Of a DNA stretch of 35,707 nt, positions 15,737-23,713 are shown piece after piece. The notes under the pieces were generated by a model that did not search any database, was not told the DNA's origin, and worked only from the letters and a program-made list of their open reading frames with translations. Source of the DNA: an uncultured Slackia sp. Its GTDB lineage: Bacteria; Actinomycetota; Coriobacteriia; Coriobacteriales; Eggerthellaceae. How positions within the stretch are numbered: the stretch's first letter is position 1; every line of letters starts with the position of its first letter. The stretch spans positions 1 to 35,707 of the forward strand of contig CALBLG010000168.1 in assembly GCA_937895975.1 (NCBI GenBank), written 5' to 3'. Position numbers and translations under genes: made by a program.

Positions 15737-16702
15737 ATGGGGTTGATTGCGCTGTTTTATTACACGCTTATCATTTTGCTGGTAAGCATCATGGCTTCGG
15801 CAGCGTGCCTGTCAGGATATTTGGTGTCGCATCGGCGCTCGCTGGCATGCGCATGCGTGGGATTTCTGTTCTACTTCTTCGACGTAACGCTGGTGTTTTT
15901 GGATGACTTCATGGTAAGCGCGGCTGCGAATGTGCCCGATTCCGTCTATTTCATTGGCTCGCAACCGGTTTCCATCATTACGGGATGCGGCCTGTTCACG
16001 GCGTTTTGGCTTATGGTGTGCGAATCGCTCGACGAGCATCGCCGCGTGATGCAGTTCGGCCCCAGCGTGGTGTTCGTAGCGGCCAGCGTGCTGATTTACG
16101 TGCTTATGCCTAGCGGGAATGCGCATTTGTTTGTGTTCTATGCCATGCGCACGGCGTACCTGGTTTGGATCCTGGGCTACATAGGCATCAAATTCGTGGG
16201 GCAAAGCGAGGCGTGGCGCCAACGCATGTGGCGCCATCGCGTGGGGTATGTGGGCGCATGGGTGTTGTGCATAGCCATTTTCGTCGAGAACATCGTTATT
16301 CTGTTTTATGTCGACCCCGTGCTGGTGCAGTCGGGGGCCGTGCCGTTTTTCCCCGAGCGCAATTTCGCCGAAAACGCGCTTATGCTGTGGATGGCGGTGC
16401 TCGTGGTACGGTATTGCTGGAAGCTTTTGTCGATTCACTTCGAGAAACCGCCCGCGGAAGCCGAGGGGCGCGTGGGGAAATTCATCAACGCCGGGCTTGC
16501 CGGATACGCGCAGCATTATGGGCTTTCGGCGCGTGAGACCGAGGTGCTGCGGCTGGTGCTTGAAGGCAAAGACAATCAGAATATCGCGGGCGAGTTAAGC
16601 CTGGCGGCGTCCACCGTGAAGGTGCATGTGCATAACATTTTGAAGAAAACGGGACAGGCGAATCGCCAGGAATTGATGCGCGACTTCCGCATGGTGTCAT
16701 AG
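15737..16702 (+). CDS. Membrane-bound LuxR-type regulator (7TM sensor + HTH)
   Basis: The product has 321 residues. About seven hydrophobic helices fill residues 1-235 with no separate soluble sensor domain. A C-terminal LuxR/GerE helix-turn-helix (about 263-310) reads LSARETEVLRLVLEGKDNQ... STVKVHVHNILKKTGQANR. This membrane-LuxR architecture is greatly expanded in Eggerthellaceae, usually next to transporters or oxidoreductases that the regulator controls. Here the divergent YfcC-like carrier is the obvious candidate target. The ATG follows AAAGGGAAGCGCC. No two-component receiver domain is present. Confidence 0.9.
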   Translation: MGLIALFYYTLIILLVSIMASAACLSGYLVSHRRSLACACVGFLFYFFDVTLVFLDDFMVSAAANVPDSVYFIGSQPVSIITGCGLFTAFWLMVCESLDEHRRVMQFGPSVVFVAASVLIYVLMPSGNAHLFVFYAMRTAYLVWILGYIGIKFVGQSEAWRQRMWRHRVGYVGAWVLCIAIFVENIVILFYVDPVLVQSGAVPFFPERNFAENALMLWMAVLVVRYCWKLLSIHFEKPPAEAEGRVGKFINAGLAGYAQHYGLSARETEVLRLVLEGKDNQNIAGELSLAASTVKVHVHNILKKTGQANRQELMRDFRMVS

Positions 16703-16716
16703 GGCGGTCTGCGACA

Positions 16717-16865
16717 CGCGCCCCGGGCCCGCGGAGGGCCCTGTCGGGGATGCACGCGGCGCTACCGCTCGCTTTGCTCGCTATGCGCGCCGCTGCGGTT
16801 TCCCGTTTTAGATGAATTTGCGAAATCGAGCACCTCGGCAGGGCCCTCCGCGGGCCCGGGGCGCG
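16717..16865. repeat. Long inverted-repeat element, core-family copy 1
   Basis: Left arm 16717-16743 and right arm 16839-16865 are exact complements (27/27), containing CCCCGGGCCCGCGGAGGG. The enclosed ~95-nt core begins GCACGCGGCGCTACCGCTCG and contains CTATGCGC and CACCTCGG. It aligns by eye with the cores at 21503-21599 and 29575-29651 (the latter on the minus strand). The outer stem differs completely from theirs. A T8 run (16881-16888) follows 15 nt later, too far for a standard terminator. The element lies between the luxR-type gene and the convergent B3/B4 gene. Confidence 0.75.
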
Positions 16866-16918
16866 CGCGATTTCGTGGCGTTTTTTTTGGAATGCGCCAG
16901 GGCGCCGCGTGCATCCCC
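16746..16918. repeat. Second overlapping inverted repeat sharing the copy-1 core
   Basis: GGGGATGCACGCGGCGC (16746-16762), just inside the left arm of the 27-bp stem, is the exact complement of 16902-16918 (17/17), which lies outside the right arm. The GCGGCGC at its end can also pair with GCGCCGC inside the core (about 16787-16793). These pairings are mutually exclusive or pseudoknotted with the main stem. Positions 16919-16962 contain further CCGTCC/GGACGG self-complementarity. Confidence 0.65.
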
Positions 16919-16962
16919 GGTGGACCCTCCGCCTCCGTCCTGCCGGTCCGCGGACGGGTCAG

Positions 16963-17691
16963 CTATTCTGCAATCACCATTTCGGGATTATCTTTCGTAA
17001 TCAGCTGCTTTGCGACGATTTCGGCCCCCATATGGCGCTGCATGAGCCCGGCGAACTCGTCGAGAGCCGCATGCAAATCGCTCAGGCGCGCGCCGTCGAC
17101 GCACTCCATCACCAAAATGGCGTTGCGCGAATCGTCGGCAAGTTCGGTGCGCTGGCCGTCACGCCAGTTGAAGCAGCGACAAATGGCCCCAGCGTTGTCG
17201 TAATAGCACAGCTCGCCGGGCAGGGTGGGCGCCTGCTCGTCTTCGCCGATGGGAAGGAAGGGTTTTCCGCCCTCTGCATCGATGCCCAGCCGGAAGTCTC
17301 CCTCGATGGCGTCGACGTTTTCGCCGCCAACGGGCAAGGCATACTTCAGTGAAATGGCGTTGTAGATGTCGACCGACGGCGTGATTGACCCCACGGGGTT
17401 GCCTTTCAATACGCGTTTCAGCAGGTTCTCGATTGAGCAGCGTGCGCCTTTCTTGGTTTTGAACTGCTGATAGGCGCGTCGCCACACGGCCACCACCTCG
17501 TTTTCGGAAATGGTGTCGCTCGTGAGGTGCGTGTCGGCCGCCGCGTTGGCATCGGCCAGGATGCGCGCGATTTCGGCTTTGCTTTCGGCGGACACCTCGT
17601 CGGCGGTTTTCATGTTGCGCACCACGATGATGCCGATGGACGCCTCGGGCAAGATTTCCCAAAACGATGGTTCGGCGGTGAACTTCTGCAT
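16963..17691 (-). CDS. B3/B4 tRNA-binding-domain protein
   Basis: This 242-residue cytosolic protein resembles the free-standing B3/4 domain family, related to the editing domain of phenylalanyl-tRNA synthetase beta. Matching parts are KKGARCSIENLLKRV, GSITPSVDIYNAISLKYALPVGGENVDAIEGD and FNWRDGQRTELADDSRNAILVMECVD. Members are thought to bind or edit amino acids or aminoacyl-tRNA, but the function of free-standing forms is not settled. The ATG at 17691 follows AAGGAGGAACGC on the minus strand. The frame is open about 49 codons further upstream, but that stretch is the structured leader. Confidence 0.85.
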   Translation of the reverse strand: MQKFTAEPSFWEILPEASIGIIVVRNMKTADEVSAESKAEIARILADANAAADTHLTSDTISENEVVAVWRRAYQQFKTKKGARCSIENLLKRVLKGNPVGSITPSVDIYNAISLKYALPVGGENVDAIEGDFRLGIDAEGGKPFLPIGEDEQAPTLPGELCYYDNAGAICRCFNWRDGQRTELADDSRNAILVMECVDGARLSDLHAALDEFAGLMQRHMGAEIVAKQLITKDNPEMVIAE

Positions 17692-17705
17692 GCGTTCCTC
17701 CTTAA

Positions 17706-17814
17706 AAGAAAAGCACCCGGTCAATCGCGGCTTCAAAGGCCTAACGTCGCGATTGATCCGAGTGCTCGGTTTCCCACCCGGCGGCGGGATGACTTTTTGA
17801 TTGGCGCGAGTGTA
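17706..17814 (-). promoter_or_regulatory. Promoter and attenuator-like leader of the B3/B4 gene
   Basis: Read on the minus strand, an extended -10 (TGCTACACT, 17809-17817) is followed by about 90 nt of leader. The leader contains a long hairpin: AGCACTCGGATCAATCGCG (plus 17747-17765) pairs with CGCGATTGACCGGGTGCT (plus 17712-17729), with one bulged or mismatched position near the base. TTTTCTTTT follows, then the AAGGAGG site. A terminator hairpin in the 5' leader suggests attenuation. GGGTGGGAAACCG upstream of the hairpin faintly recalls a T-box core, but no Stem I or specifier loop fits in the available length, so the ligand is unknown. Confidence 0.5.
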
Positions 17815-17900
17815 GCAAACTGCGGGCGGGCGCCGCAACCCGAAGGCATGAGCGAAAACATTGAATTCCGTATGCCCTGCGCCCCTTGCGCAAACGAGGT

Positions 17901-17909
17901 TGCTATGAT
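17901..17909 (+). promoter_or_regulatory. Extended -10 promoter of dnaE
   Basis: TGCTATGAT (TATGAT at 17904-17909) is preceded by GT, and the start codon is 58 nt downstream. The same GTTTGCTAT.AT-like string lies before ychF (25517-25526) and gatC (29815-29826), and in minus orientation before the B3/B4 gene. This points to a recurrent TGn-extended promoter with little -35 dependence. Confidence 0.6.
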
Positions 17910-17967
17910 AAAACTAGAACGTAAAAACGACCAAATGTTCGTATATTTTCAAGAAGGGTAGGGCTGC

Positions 17968-20900
17968 ATGGCTTTCGTCCATCTGCATAACCATACCGAA
18001 TATTCCATGCTCGATGGCGCCACCAAAATCAAAGATATGGTGCGCCGCGCGGCCGATTTGGACATGCCCGCTGTGGCCATAACCGATCACGGCGTTATGT
18101 GCGGCGTGCCCGAACTGTGCGATGCTTGCGATGCGGTCGAGAAGGAAACTGGCAAGAAGGTCAAGCCCATCTACGGCTGCGAGATATACTTCACCGAAGA
18201 CCCTGAAATCGGCTCGAAGGTGAAGTCGCGCCTGTACCACATGGTGCTGCTGGCGAAGAACAACGTGGGCTACCACAATCTATTGCACCTGGTGAGCGAA
18301 TCGCACTGCGATAACTTCTATTACAAGCCGCGTACCACGTTCGACATGCTGAAGAAATATGCCGAAGGTTGCATCGCATCGAGCGCGTGTATCGCGGGCA
18401 TCATTCCGCGCTGCATTGACGCGCGCGACTACGAGGGCGCCGAGGAATGGGCGCGCAAGCTGTCGGCGCTGTACGCGCCAGGCGATTTTTATATCGAGCT
18501 GCAAGACCAGGGCATCACAACCAACGGCGGCATGACCCAGCGCGAGATGAACGGGCATTTGAACGACATTGCCAAAAAGCTCGGCCTGAAGACCATCGCC
18601 ACGAATGACTTCCATTATCTGCGTCGCGAAGATGCCCGTGCGCAAGACATCATGTTGTGCATCGGCACGGGCTCGCTGATGGAAGACGAAAACCGCATGC
18701 GCTTCGCGAACGACCAGTTCTATATGAAGACCGAGGAAGAAATGCGCGAGGCGCTGCGCGACTTCCCCGAGGCGTGCGACAACACGGTCGAGGTTGCCGA
18801 GAAGTGCAACGTGGAGCTCGAGCGCGACTCCATTTTGCCGCGTTTCCCGCTGCCGCCGGGATACACCGAGGAAACGCTGTTCCGCAAAGAATGCGAGGAT
18901 GGATTGAAGCGCCGCTATGGCGAACCCATTCCGAAAGACGCATGGGATCGTTACATGTACGAGGCGGGCGTCATCATTCAGCAGGGCTTCCCGGCGTACT
19001 TCCTTATCGTGCAGGAATACATTCGTTGGGCGCGTGAAAACGGCATCGCCGTGGGTCCGGGCCGTGGCTCGGCTGCAGGCGCCATTTGCACGTACGCCAT
19101 GGGCATTACCGACCTCGACCCGTTGCCGAATGGTTTGCTGTTCGAACGCTTCTTGTCGCCCGAACGCGTCGAGATGCCCGATATCGACGTCGACTTCGAG
19201 GATGAGCGCCGCCAGGAAGTTATCGAGCACATTAAAGACTTCTATGGCGAAGACCACGTGTCGGGCGTTATCACGTTCGGCAAGCTGCAGGCGAAAAATG
19301 CCATCCGCGATGCCGCGCGTGTGTTGGGGCACCCCTATAGCGTGGGCGACCGCCTGTGCAAGATGGTCGGCGATGAGCTGGGCATTACCATCGACAAAGC
19401 GCTCGAGGCCAATCCCGATTTCAAGAAAGCCTATAACGAAGAGCCCGAGACGAAAGAAGTCGTAGACGCGGCGCGCTCCATCGAAGGCAATGTGCGCGGC
19501 GAAGGCGTGCACGCGTGCGCGACCATCATCTGCCGCGACCCTATGGCCGACCATGTTCCCATGAAGCGCGACACCAAGGGCGGCGGCATCATTACGCAAT
19601 ACGATGGTCACTACACGCCCGACTTGGGCCTGTTGAAGATGGACTTCTTGGGTCTTCGTACGCTGGGCGTGCTTTCGCGCGCGTGCCGCAATGTGAAAGA
19701 TCGTTTCGGCATCGAGCTTGTTCCTGAAGAGATTCCCACCGAAGACCCGAAGGCATTCGAGCTCATGCGCTCGGGCAACATGGACGGTTTGTTCCAGGTT
19801 GAGGGCGCGTTGTATGTGAGCTTGTTCGGCAAGCTGCCGCCGCACCGCTTCTCCGATATCGTGGCTTCTATCGCATTGAATCGTCCGGGCCCGCTTGAGT
19901 CTGGCATGGTCGACGACTACATCAAGGTGGCAAGCGGCAAAACCGCGGTTCACTATTACGATGAGCGCCTGCGCCCGGTTTTGGAAGAAACCTACGGCAC
20001 TATGGTCTACCAAGAGCAGATCATGCAGGTGTCCATGGTGATGAGCGGCTTCTCGGCAGGCAAGGCCGACAAGTTGCGCAAGGCTATGGGCAAGAAAAAG
20101 CTCGACGTTATGATGAAGCTGAAGGACGACTGGTGCAACGGCGCCGTCGAAAACGGCTATTCGCTGGAAATCGCGAACCAGATTTGGTCTGACGCCGAGA
20201 AATTCGCGAAGTACGCGTTCAACAAATCTCACTCTGCCGCATACGCCATTCTGGTTATGCGCACGGCGTATTTGAAGGCGTATTACCCGCACGAATACAT
20301 GGCCGCCGTGTTGTCCAGCTACATGGGCAATGCGGACAAGCTCATCAAATATATTGCCAGCTGCACGCATTCGGGCATTCCCGTTTTGCCGCCCGATGTG
20401 AACTCTTCGAACCTTGAGTTCACGCCGCTCGATGAAGGCATCCGCTTTGGCTTGGCAGGCGTGCGCGGCGTTGGCGGCGCTGTGGCTGAAGCCATTATCG
20501 CCGAGCGCGAGGCGAATGGTCCGTTCACGAGTCTGCACGACTTCGTGAATCGTTTGGACGCGAAGTGCTACAACCGCAAGACGCTTGAGGCACTCATCAA
20601 GTCTGGTGCGTTCGATTCGACGGGATATACGCGCAAGCAGCTGATGTATTTCATCGAACAAACGCCGCTTCTGGAAAGCGCATCGAAGCGCCAGAAAGAT
20701 CGCGACGCTGGCCAGGTGAGCATGTTCGATATGTTCGCGGGCGATGAAGATTCGGGCTTCTGCGATGATGTGCCCGCGCCCGACGGAATTGAATGGGATA
20801 AGCGCACGCTTTTGGCCTATGAGAAAGAGATTCTGAAGATTTACGTATCGGACCATCCGCTGCGTCAATATGAATCCGCTTTGCGTCGCATCACGAAGTT

Positions 20901-21435
20901 CCGTTTGGGCGATTTGGCCGAGCACAACGGCGATATTCCGTCGGCGACGTTCGCCGGGCTTATTACCAGCGTGCAGGTGAAGCTCACCAAAAAAGGCAAG
21001 AAGATGGCGAACTTCGTGCTGGAAGATACGACAGGCCATTGCGAAGGCGTGTGCTTCAAGTACGACGATTTCGCCGACGCCTTGGAGCAAGACGCCATCG
21101 TGAAGGTGCGCGGCAAGTTCGAGCACTCCGATCGTGGCGACCAGATTATGGCGTTCGAGGTTGAGCGCTTGGCGTTCGATGCTTCGCAAATGGGGCCCAG
21201 CCAACTGGAGATTCGCTTATGGGCGAGCGAGATGAATGCGTTGCGCTCGCAGCAGCTGCAGCAGATTTTGCGCAGCCATCCTGGCCACGATGCTGTGGTG
21301 CTGTTCATTCGTCAGGCCGACGGACGCAAGTTCCGCGCGGAACTGCCCATTAAGGTCGACTTGTCGAAGAACATCATCTATTCCGAACTGCTCGATTTGT
21401 TCGGGCGCAAAGTTTGGGGTTCATCGGCCGCGTAA
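17968..21435 (+). CDS. dnaE: DNA polymerase III subunit alpha
   Basis: This 1155-residue replicative polymerase has an N-terminal PHP domain with the metal ligands HLHNHTEYS (His5, His7, His9 region), AITDHG and FHYLRRED all present. In actinobacterial DnaE1 such a PHP acts as the 3'-5' proofreading exonuclease, whereas E. coli DnaE has lost it. The polymerase active site PDIDVDFED holds Asp405 and Asp407. The third carboxylate lies in LLKMDFLGLR (about 551). Then come a helix-hairpin-helix (GLAGVRGVGG, about 828), an OB fold (ATFAGLITSVQVKL, about 992) and the tau-binding C-terminus. Length is normal. The start is ATG after AAGGGTAGGG. It is transcribed alone and ends at a strong terminator. 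Confidence 0.97.
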   Translation: MAFVHLHNHTEYSMLDGATKIKDMVRRAADLDMPAVAITDHGVMCGVPELCDACDAVEKETGKKVKPIYGCEIYFTEDPEIGSKVKSRLYHMVLLAKNNVGYHNLLHLVSESHCDNFYYKPRTTFDMLKKYAEGCIASSACIAGIIPRCIDARDYEGAEEWARKLSALYAPGDFYIELQDQGITTNGGMTQREMNGHLNDIAKKLGLKTIATNDFHYLRREDARAQDIMLCIGTGSLMEDENRMRFANDQFYMKTEEEMREALRDFPEACDNTVEVAEKCNVELERDSILPRFPLPPGYTEETLFRKECEDGLKRRYGEPIPKDAWDRYMYEAGVIIQQGFPAYFLIVQEYIRWARENGIAVGPGRGSAAGAICTYAMGITDLDPLPNGLLFERFLSPERVEMPDIDVDFEDERRQEVIEHIKDFYGEDHVSGVITFGKLQAKNAIRDAARVLGHPYSVGDRLCKMVGDELGITIDKALEANPDFKKAYNEEPETKEVVDAARSIEGNVRGEGVHACATIICRDPMADHVPMKRDTKGGGIITQYDGHYTPDLGLLKMDFLGLRTLGVLSRACRNVKDRFGIELVPEEIPTEDPKAFELMRSGNMDGLFQVEGALYVSLFGKLPPHRFSDIVASIALNRPGPLESGMVDDYIKVASGKTAVHYYDERLRPVLEETYGTMVYQEQIMQVSMVMSGFSAGKADKLRKAMGKKKLDVMMKLKDDWCNGAVENGYSLEIANQIWSDAEKFAKYAFNKSHSAAYAILVMRTAYLKAYYPHEYMAAVLSSYMGNADKLIKYIASCTHSGIPVLPPDVNSSNLEFTPLDEGIRFGLAGVRGVGGAVAEAIIAEREANGPFTSLHDFVNRLDAKCYNRKTLEALIKSGAFDSTGYTRKQLMYFIEQTPLLESASKRQKDRDAGQVSMFDMFAGDEDSGFCDDVPAPDGIEWDKRTLLAYEKEILKIYVSDHPLRQYESALRRITKFRLGDLAEHNGDIPSATFAGLITSVQVKLTKKGKKMANFVLEDTTGHCEGVCFKYDDFADALEQDAIVKVRGKFEHSDRGDQIMAFEVERLAFDASQMGPSQLEIRLWASEMNALRSQQLQQILRSHPGHDAVVLFIRQADGRKFRAELPIKVDLSKNIIYSELLDLFGRKVWGSSAA

Positions 21436-21440
21436 CGCAA

Positions 21441-21472
21441 GAAGCGGGAGGCAATGCCTCCCGCTTCGTTTT
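21441..21472 (+). terminator. Terminator of dnaE
   Basis: GAAGCGGGAGGC (21441-21452) and GCCTCCCGCTTC (21456-21467) pair perfectly around AAT, and GTTTT follows. Confidence 0.9.
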
Positions 21473-21473
21473 C

Positions 21474-21628
21474 TCGGACGCCCTGACTGGGCGGGCCTCG
21501 CCAGGGTCACGGTTCGCTACTGTTCGCTTCGCTCACTATGCGCTCACCTGGCCGCGCTTAATTTTGAAATTAAGAACAAGTTTGAGAGCGGACGACCTCG
21601 GCGAGGCCCGTCCAGTCAGGGCTTCCGA
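21474..21628. repeat. Long inverted-repeat element, core-family copy 2
   Basis: Left arm 21474-21502 and right arm 21600-21628 are complementary at 27 of 29 positions. The core starts GTCACGGTTCGCTACTG and contains CGCTTCGCT, ATGCGCTCACCTGG, an inner hairpin CTTAATTT-TG-AAATTAAG (21557-21574) and GTTTGAGAGCGGACGACCTC. It aligns closely with the minus strand of 29575-29651. It lies between the dnaE terminator and the terminator of the convergent MOSC gene, so neither gene needs it to end transcription. Confidence 0.8.
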
Positions 21629-21657
21629 AAAAACAAAGAAGGCCCAGGGGGCCTTCT
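21628..21657 (-). terminator. Terminator of the MOSC gene (minus strand)
   Basis: AGAAGGCCC (21637-21645) and GGGCCTTCT (21649-21657) pair around AGG. On the minus strand the hairpin is followed by TTGTTTTTT (complement of 21628-21636). Confidence 0.85.
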
Positions 21658-21683
21658 CGATTCGCGATATCGGTGCTTGTGCT

Positions 21684-22334
21684 CTATAGCGTGCCGTTGC
21701 GACGGGCCTCTTCCACTTCGGCTATCGCGTCGGCGGGGGAGTACTTGCAGGTGCCGTCGCCGACTTTTATCACTTCGATGGTATCGCCGGGCTTCACGGT
21801 GCCGCCATTCAGCACTACGCCGAAGATGCCCTCGCGCGGGAAGATGCAATCGCCAGCCAGGTAGTAGATGGCGCAGCGGGTGTGGCACACTTTGCCAATT
21901 TGGGAAATCTCGACAAGCACGTCATCGCCGATTTTCACCTGCGTGCCCATGGGCATATGCATCACGTCGATGCCTTCGGTGCAGAAGTTCTCGGCGAAGT
22001 CGCCCTCTTTCACGTCGAGCCCCATGGCCTGCGCGCGCTCGATAGATTCCCATGCGAGCAGCGAAACCTGGCGATGCCAATCGGCCGATGCGTGTGCGTC
22101 GTCTTTCACGCCGAAGTGCGCTTCAACCTGAACGCCTTCGGCGATAGGCTCTTTGCGCGTGCCCTTGCGCTTCGAGATGCACGTTGCGCGAATAACGCCT
22201 TTCTGGCCAACCTCGGTTTTGGTATCAGGCTCTGGCACGAAGTCTTTGCCGTCAATGTATTCGTGAATGTCGATGGAGCCTTCGGGTGCCTCTTTGCGGG
22301 CGCGGGCTTTGGCTGCCTCGGTGTTCTCGGTCAT
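21684..22334 (-). CDS. MOSC-domain protein
   Basis: This 216-residue cytosolic protein is a MOSC-domain member, related to the C-terminal domain of molybdenum cofactor sulfurase and to YiiM. The conserved cysteine region reads GKVCHTRCAIYYLAGDC (Cys150, Cys154, Cys163), followed by PREGIFGVVLNGG (about 166-178). MOSC domains are thought to carry or transfer sulfur or bind Moco. The exact reaction here is unknown. No other cofactor gene is beside it. The ATG at 22334 follows AAGGGGGAAACT on the minus strand. Residues 1-45 are an acidic, poorly conserved lead-in. Confidence 0.88.
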   Translation of the reverse strand: MTENTEAAKARARKEAPEGSIDIHEYIDGKDFVPEPDTKTEVGQKGVIRATCISKRKGTRKEPIAEGVQVEAHFGVKDDAHASADWHRQVSLLAWESIERAQAMGLDVKEGDFAENFCTEGIDVMHMPMGTQVKIGDDVLVEISQIGKVCHTRCAIYYLAGDCIFPREGIFGVVLNGGTVKPGDTIEVIKVGDGTCKYSPADAIAEVEEARRNGTL

Positions 22335-22363
22335 AGTTTCCCCCTTGTGAATATGCTGAAATG

Positions 22364-22393
22364 AGTATAAAAGGTTGAAACCAACCAATGCAA
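22364..22393 (-). promoter_or_regulatory. Promoter of the MOSC gene
   Basis: On the minus strand TTGCAT (complement of 22388-22393) lies 18 bp before TATACT (complement of 22364-22369), a good sigma-70-type arrangement about 30 nt from the start codon. The same gap holds CCAACCAAT (22381-22389) / ATTGATTGG, an inverted repeat with one mismatch that overlaps the -35 and could be an operator. Confidence 0.6.
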
Positions 22394-22519
22394 TAGGATT
22401 GATTGGCTATTTCGCATTTCGTGACGCTTTGCGCTGGTTCGTGTTTTGGACGACTGCAACGCTCTTCGCGGCGCTTCGGGTTCCTATGCACTCAACGGCA
22501 TTCGCGTCGTTAAATTCGA

Positions 22520-22525
22520 TATACT
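22520..22525 (+). promoter_or_regulatory. Putative -10 box of truA
   Basis: TATACT lies 28 nt before the GTG start at 22554. The -35 is weak. Confidence 0.4.
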
Positions 22526-22553
22526 TCTGCGGAGAAATAGAGAGGAATCCATC

Positions 22554-23468
22554 GTGCCTGTATGCGAACCTGCCGCCAATACGAAATTTATCGCCTCTGG
22601 CGCCCCTGATGCCGCCGCCCGTGCGGAAATGCGATCCAGGCGCGTCGGCGAAGCGCTTGCGGCGGGGCTCTCTCATACGGTTTCTTTAACGCTGGGCTAC
22701 AAGGGCTCGGGCTTCGCGGGTTTTGCTCGTCAAGCTGAAACGCATATCAAAACCGTGCAGGGTGAGCTGGAAAGTGCGCTTTCGATGCTGTACAAGCGCG
22801 AAGTTCCCATCGTGTGCTCTGGTCGCACCGATGCCGGGGTGCACGCGCGTGCTCAGGTGGTGAGCTTCGAGCTATCGGACGACGAATTCCAATCGCGGTC
22901 ATTCCGGGGGTTGCAGCGATCCTTGAACGCGCTTGTCGACGAGGCCATTTCGATTTCGTCTATCGATGAGCGCCCGCTGGGCTTCTCTGCCCGCTTCGAC
23001 GCGCTCTGGCGCGAGTATCATTATCATATTTGCACCGATGCTGCACGTCCAGTGCTTATTGCCCCCCTGACGTGGCATTTGGGCGGGGCCGCGCTTGACC
23101 TTGCCGCCATGAACGAGGCATGCGCCCATCTTGTGGGCGAGCACGACTTCAAAAGCTTCTGCATGGCGGCATCGGCCGTTGGAAAGCCGACCCATCGCAA
23201 CGTGATGGAACTTTCCGTCTACCCAGAAACCATTGCAGGCACCGACGTCGTCACCATCCGCGTTGTAGGCAACGCCTTCCTGCATTCCATGGTGCGCACG
23301 ATGGTCGGCACACTTGTTGAGGTAGGCCGTGGACGCAAATCGTCCGACTGGGTGGCCGATGTGCTTGCGGCCCGTGATCGTCGCGCGGCGGGGCAGAACG
23401 CTCCGGCGGCTGGCTTGGTGTTTTGGCATGTGGAGTACCCCGACGAGATGGCACCGCTTCTCGCATAA
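22554..23468 (+). CDS. truA: tRNA pseudouridine synthase A
   Basis: This 304-residue enzyme makes pseudouridine at positions 38-40 of the tRNA anticodon arm. The catalytic aspartate is Asp93 in SGRTDAGVHARAQV. Other family blocks are LNALVDEAISI, FSARFDALWREYHYHI, HDFKSFCMAAS and GNAFLHSMVRTMVGTLVEVGRG. The start is GTG at 22554, 6 nt after AGAGAGGAA. The frame extends upstream to 22446, but the predicted -10 box at 22520 would exclude that start. About 30 N-terminal residues precede the usual family beginning (HTVSLTLGYKGSGFAGF). Confidence 0.93.
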   Translation: MPVCEPAANTKFIASGAPDAAARAEMRSRRVGEALAAGLSHTVSLTLGYKGSGFAGFARQAETHIKTVQGELESALSMLYKREVPIVCSGRTDAGVHARAQVVSFELSDDEFQSRSFRGLQRSLNALVDEAISISSIDERPLGFSARFDALWREYHYHICTDAARPVLIAPLTWHLGGAALDLAAMNEACAHLVGEHDFKSFCMAASAVGKPTHRNVMELSVYPETIAGTDVVTIRVVGNAFLHSMVRTMVGTLVEVGRGRKSSDWVADVLAARDRRAAGQNAPAAGLVFWHVEYPDEMAPLLA

Positions 23469-23477
23469 GTTTGCGGT

Positions 23478-23542
23478 TTCACACTGGCGGTGTTTTTGGC
23501 CGCAACGAGCCCCGTCTTGGTCAAAAACGTTGCCAGTGTGAA
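23478..23542. repeat. Inverted-repeat element, GTTTTTG family copy 1
   Basis: The arms 23478-23501 and 23519-23542 are complementary at about 20 of 24 positions. Read outward-in, each half is TTCACACTGGC-nnn-GTTTTTG(G/A)CC. The two halves share one consensus half-site with differences in the middle. It lies 10 nt after the truA stop. Confidence 0.7.
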
Positions 23543-23657
23543 TGCCTATCGATGCTTCGGGGCTTATGGCAAGTGCTGTTCTGTTTTCGTTATCTATATT
23601 GCCTGGTAAATGATGCGGTTAACTTTTTTAGGTTATCGACAAGAGGCTGTGTTTTCG

Positions 23658-23713
23658 CACTGGCGCCGTTTTTGACCAGTCAGAGTCGATTACGTGGCCA
23701 AAAACGCGGCTAG
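23658..23713. repeat. Inverted-repeat element, GTTTTTG family copy 2
   Basis: CACTGGCGCCGTTTTTGACCA (split as CACTGGCGCC + GTTTTTGACCA, 23658-23678) faces TGGCCAAAAACGCGGCTAG (23695-23713). It repeats the half-site of 23478-23501. The right half is more diverged at its outer end (CTAGCCGC instead of CACTGGC). The region between the two copies (23543-23657) has no gene and is moderately AT-rich. Confidence 0.65.

Noticed and set aside
17706..17814. Canonical T-box riboswitch
   Set aside because: The leader is about 90-110 nt with no Stem I, specifier loop or clear T-box consensus. Only a vague GGGTGGGAAACCG resemblance remains.
18280..21204. 974-codon minus-strand open frame opposite dnaE
   Set aside because: It lies antisense to a clear polymerase gene, has no recognisable domain or ribosome site, and is His/Arg-rich as expected from the shadow of GC-rich codons.
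23478..23713. CRISPR-like repeats
   Set aside because: There are only four half-sites in inverted pairs, with no regular direct repeats or spacers, and no cas genes anywhere in the window.
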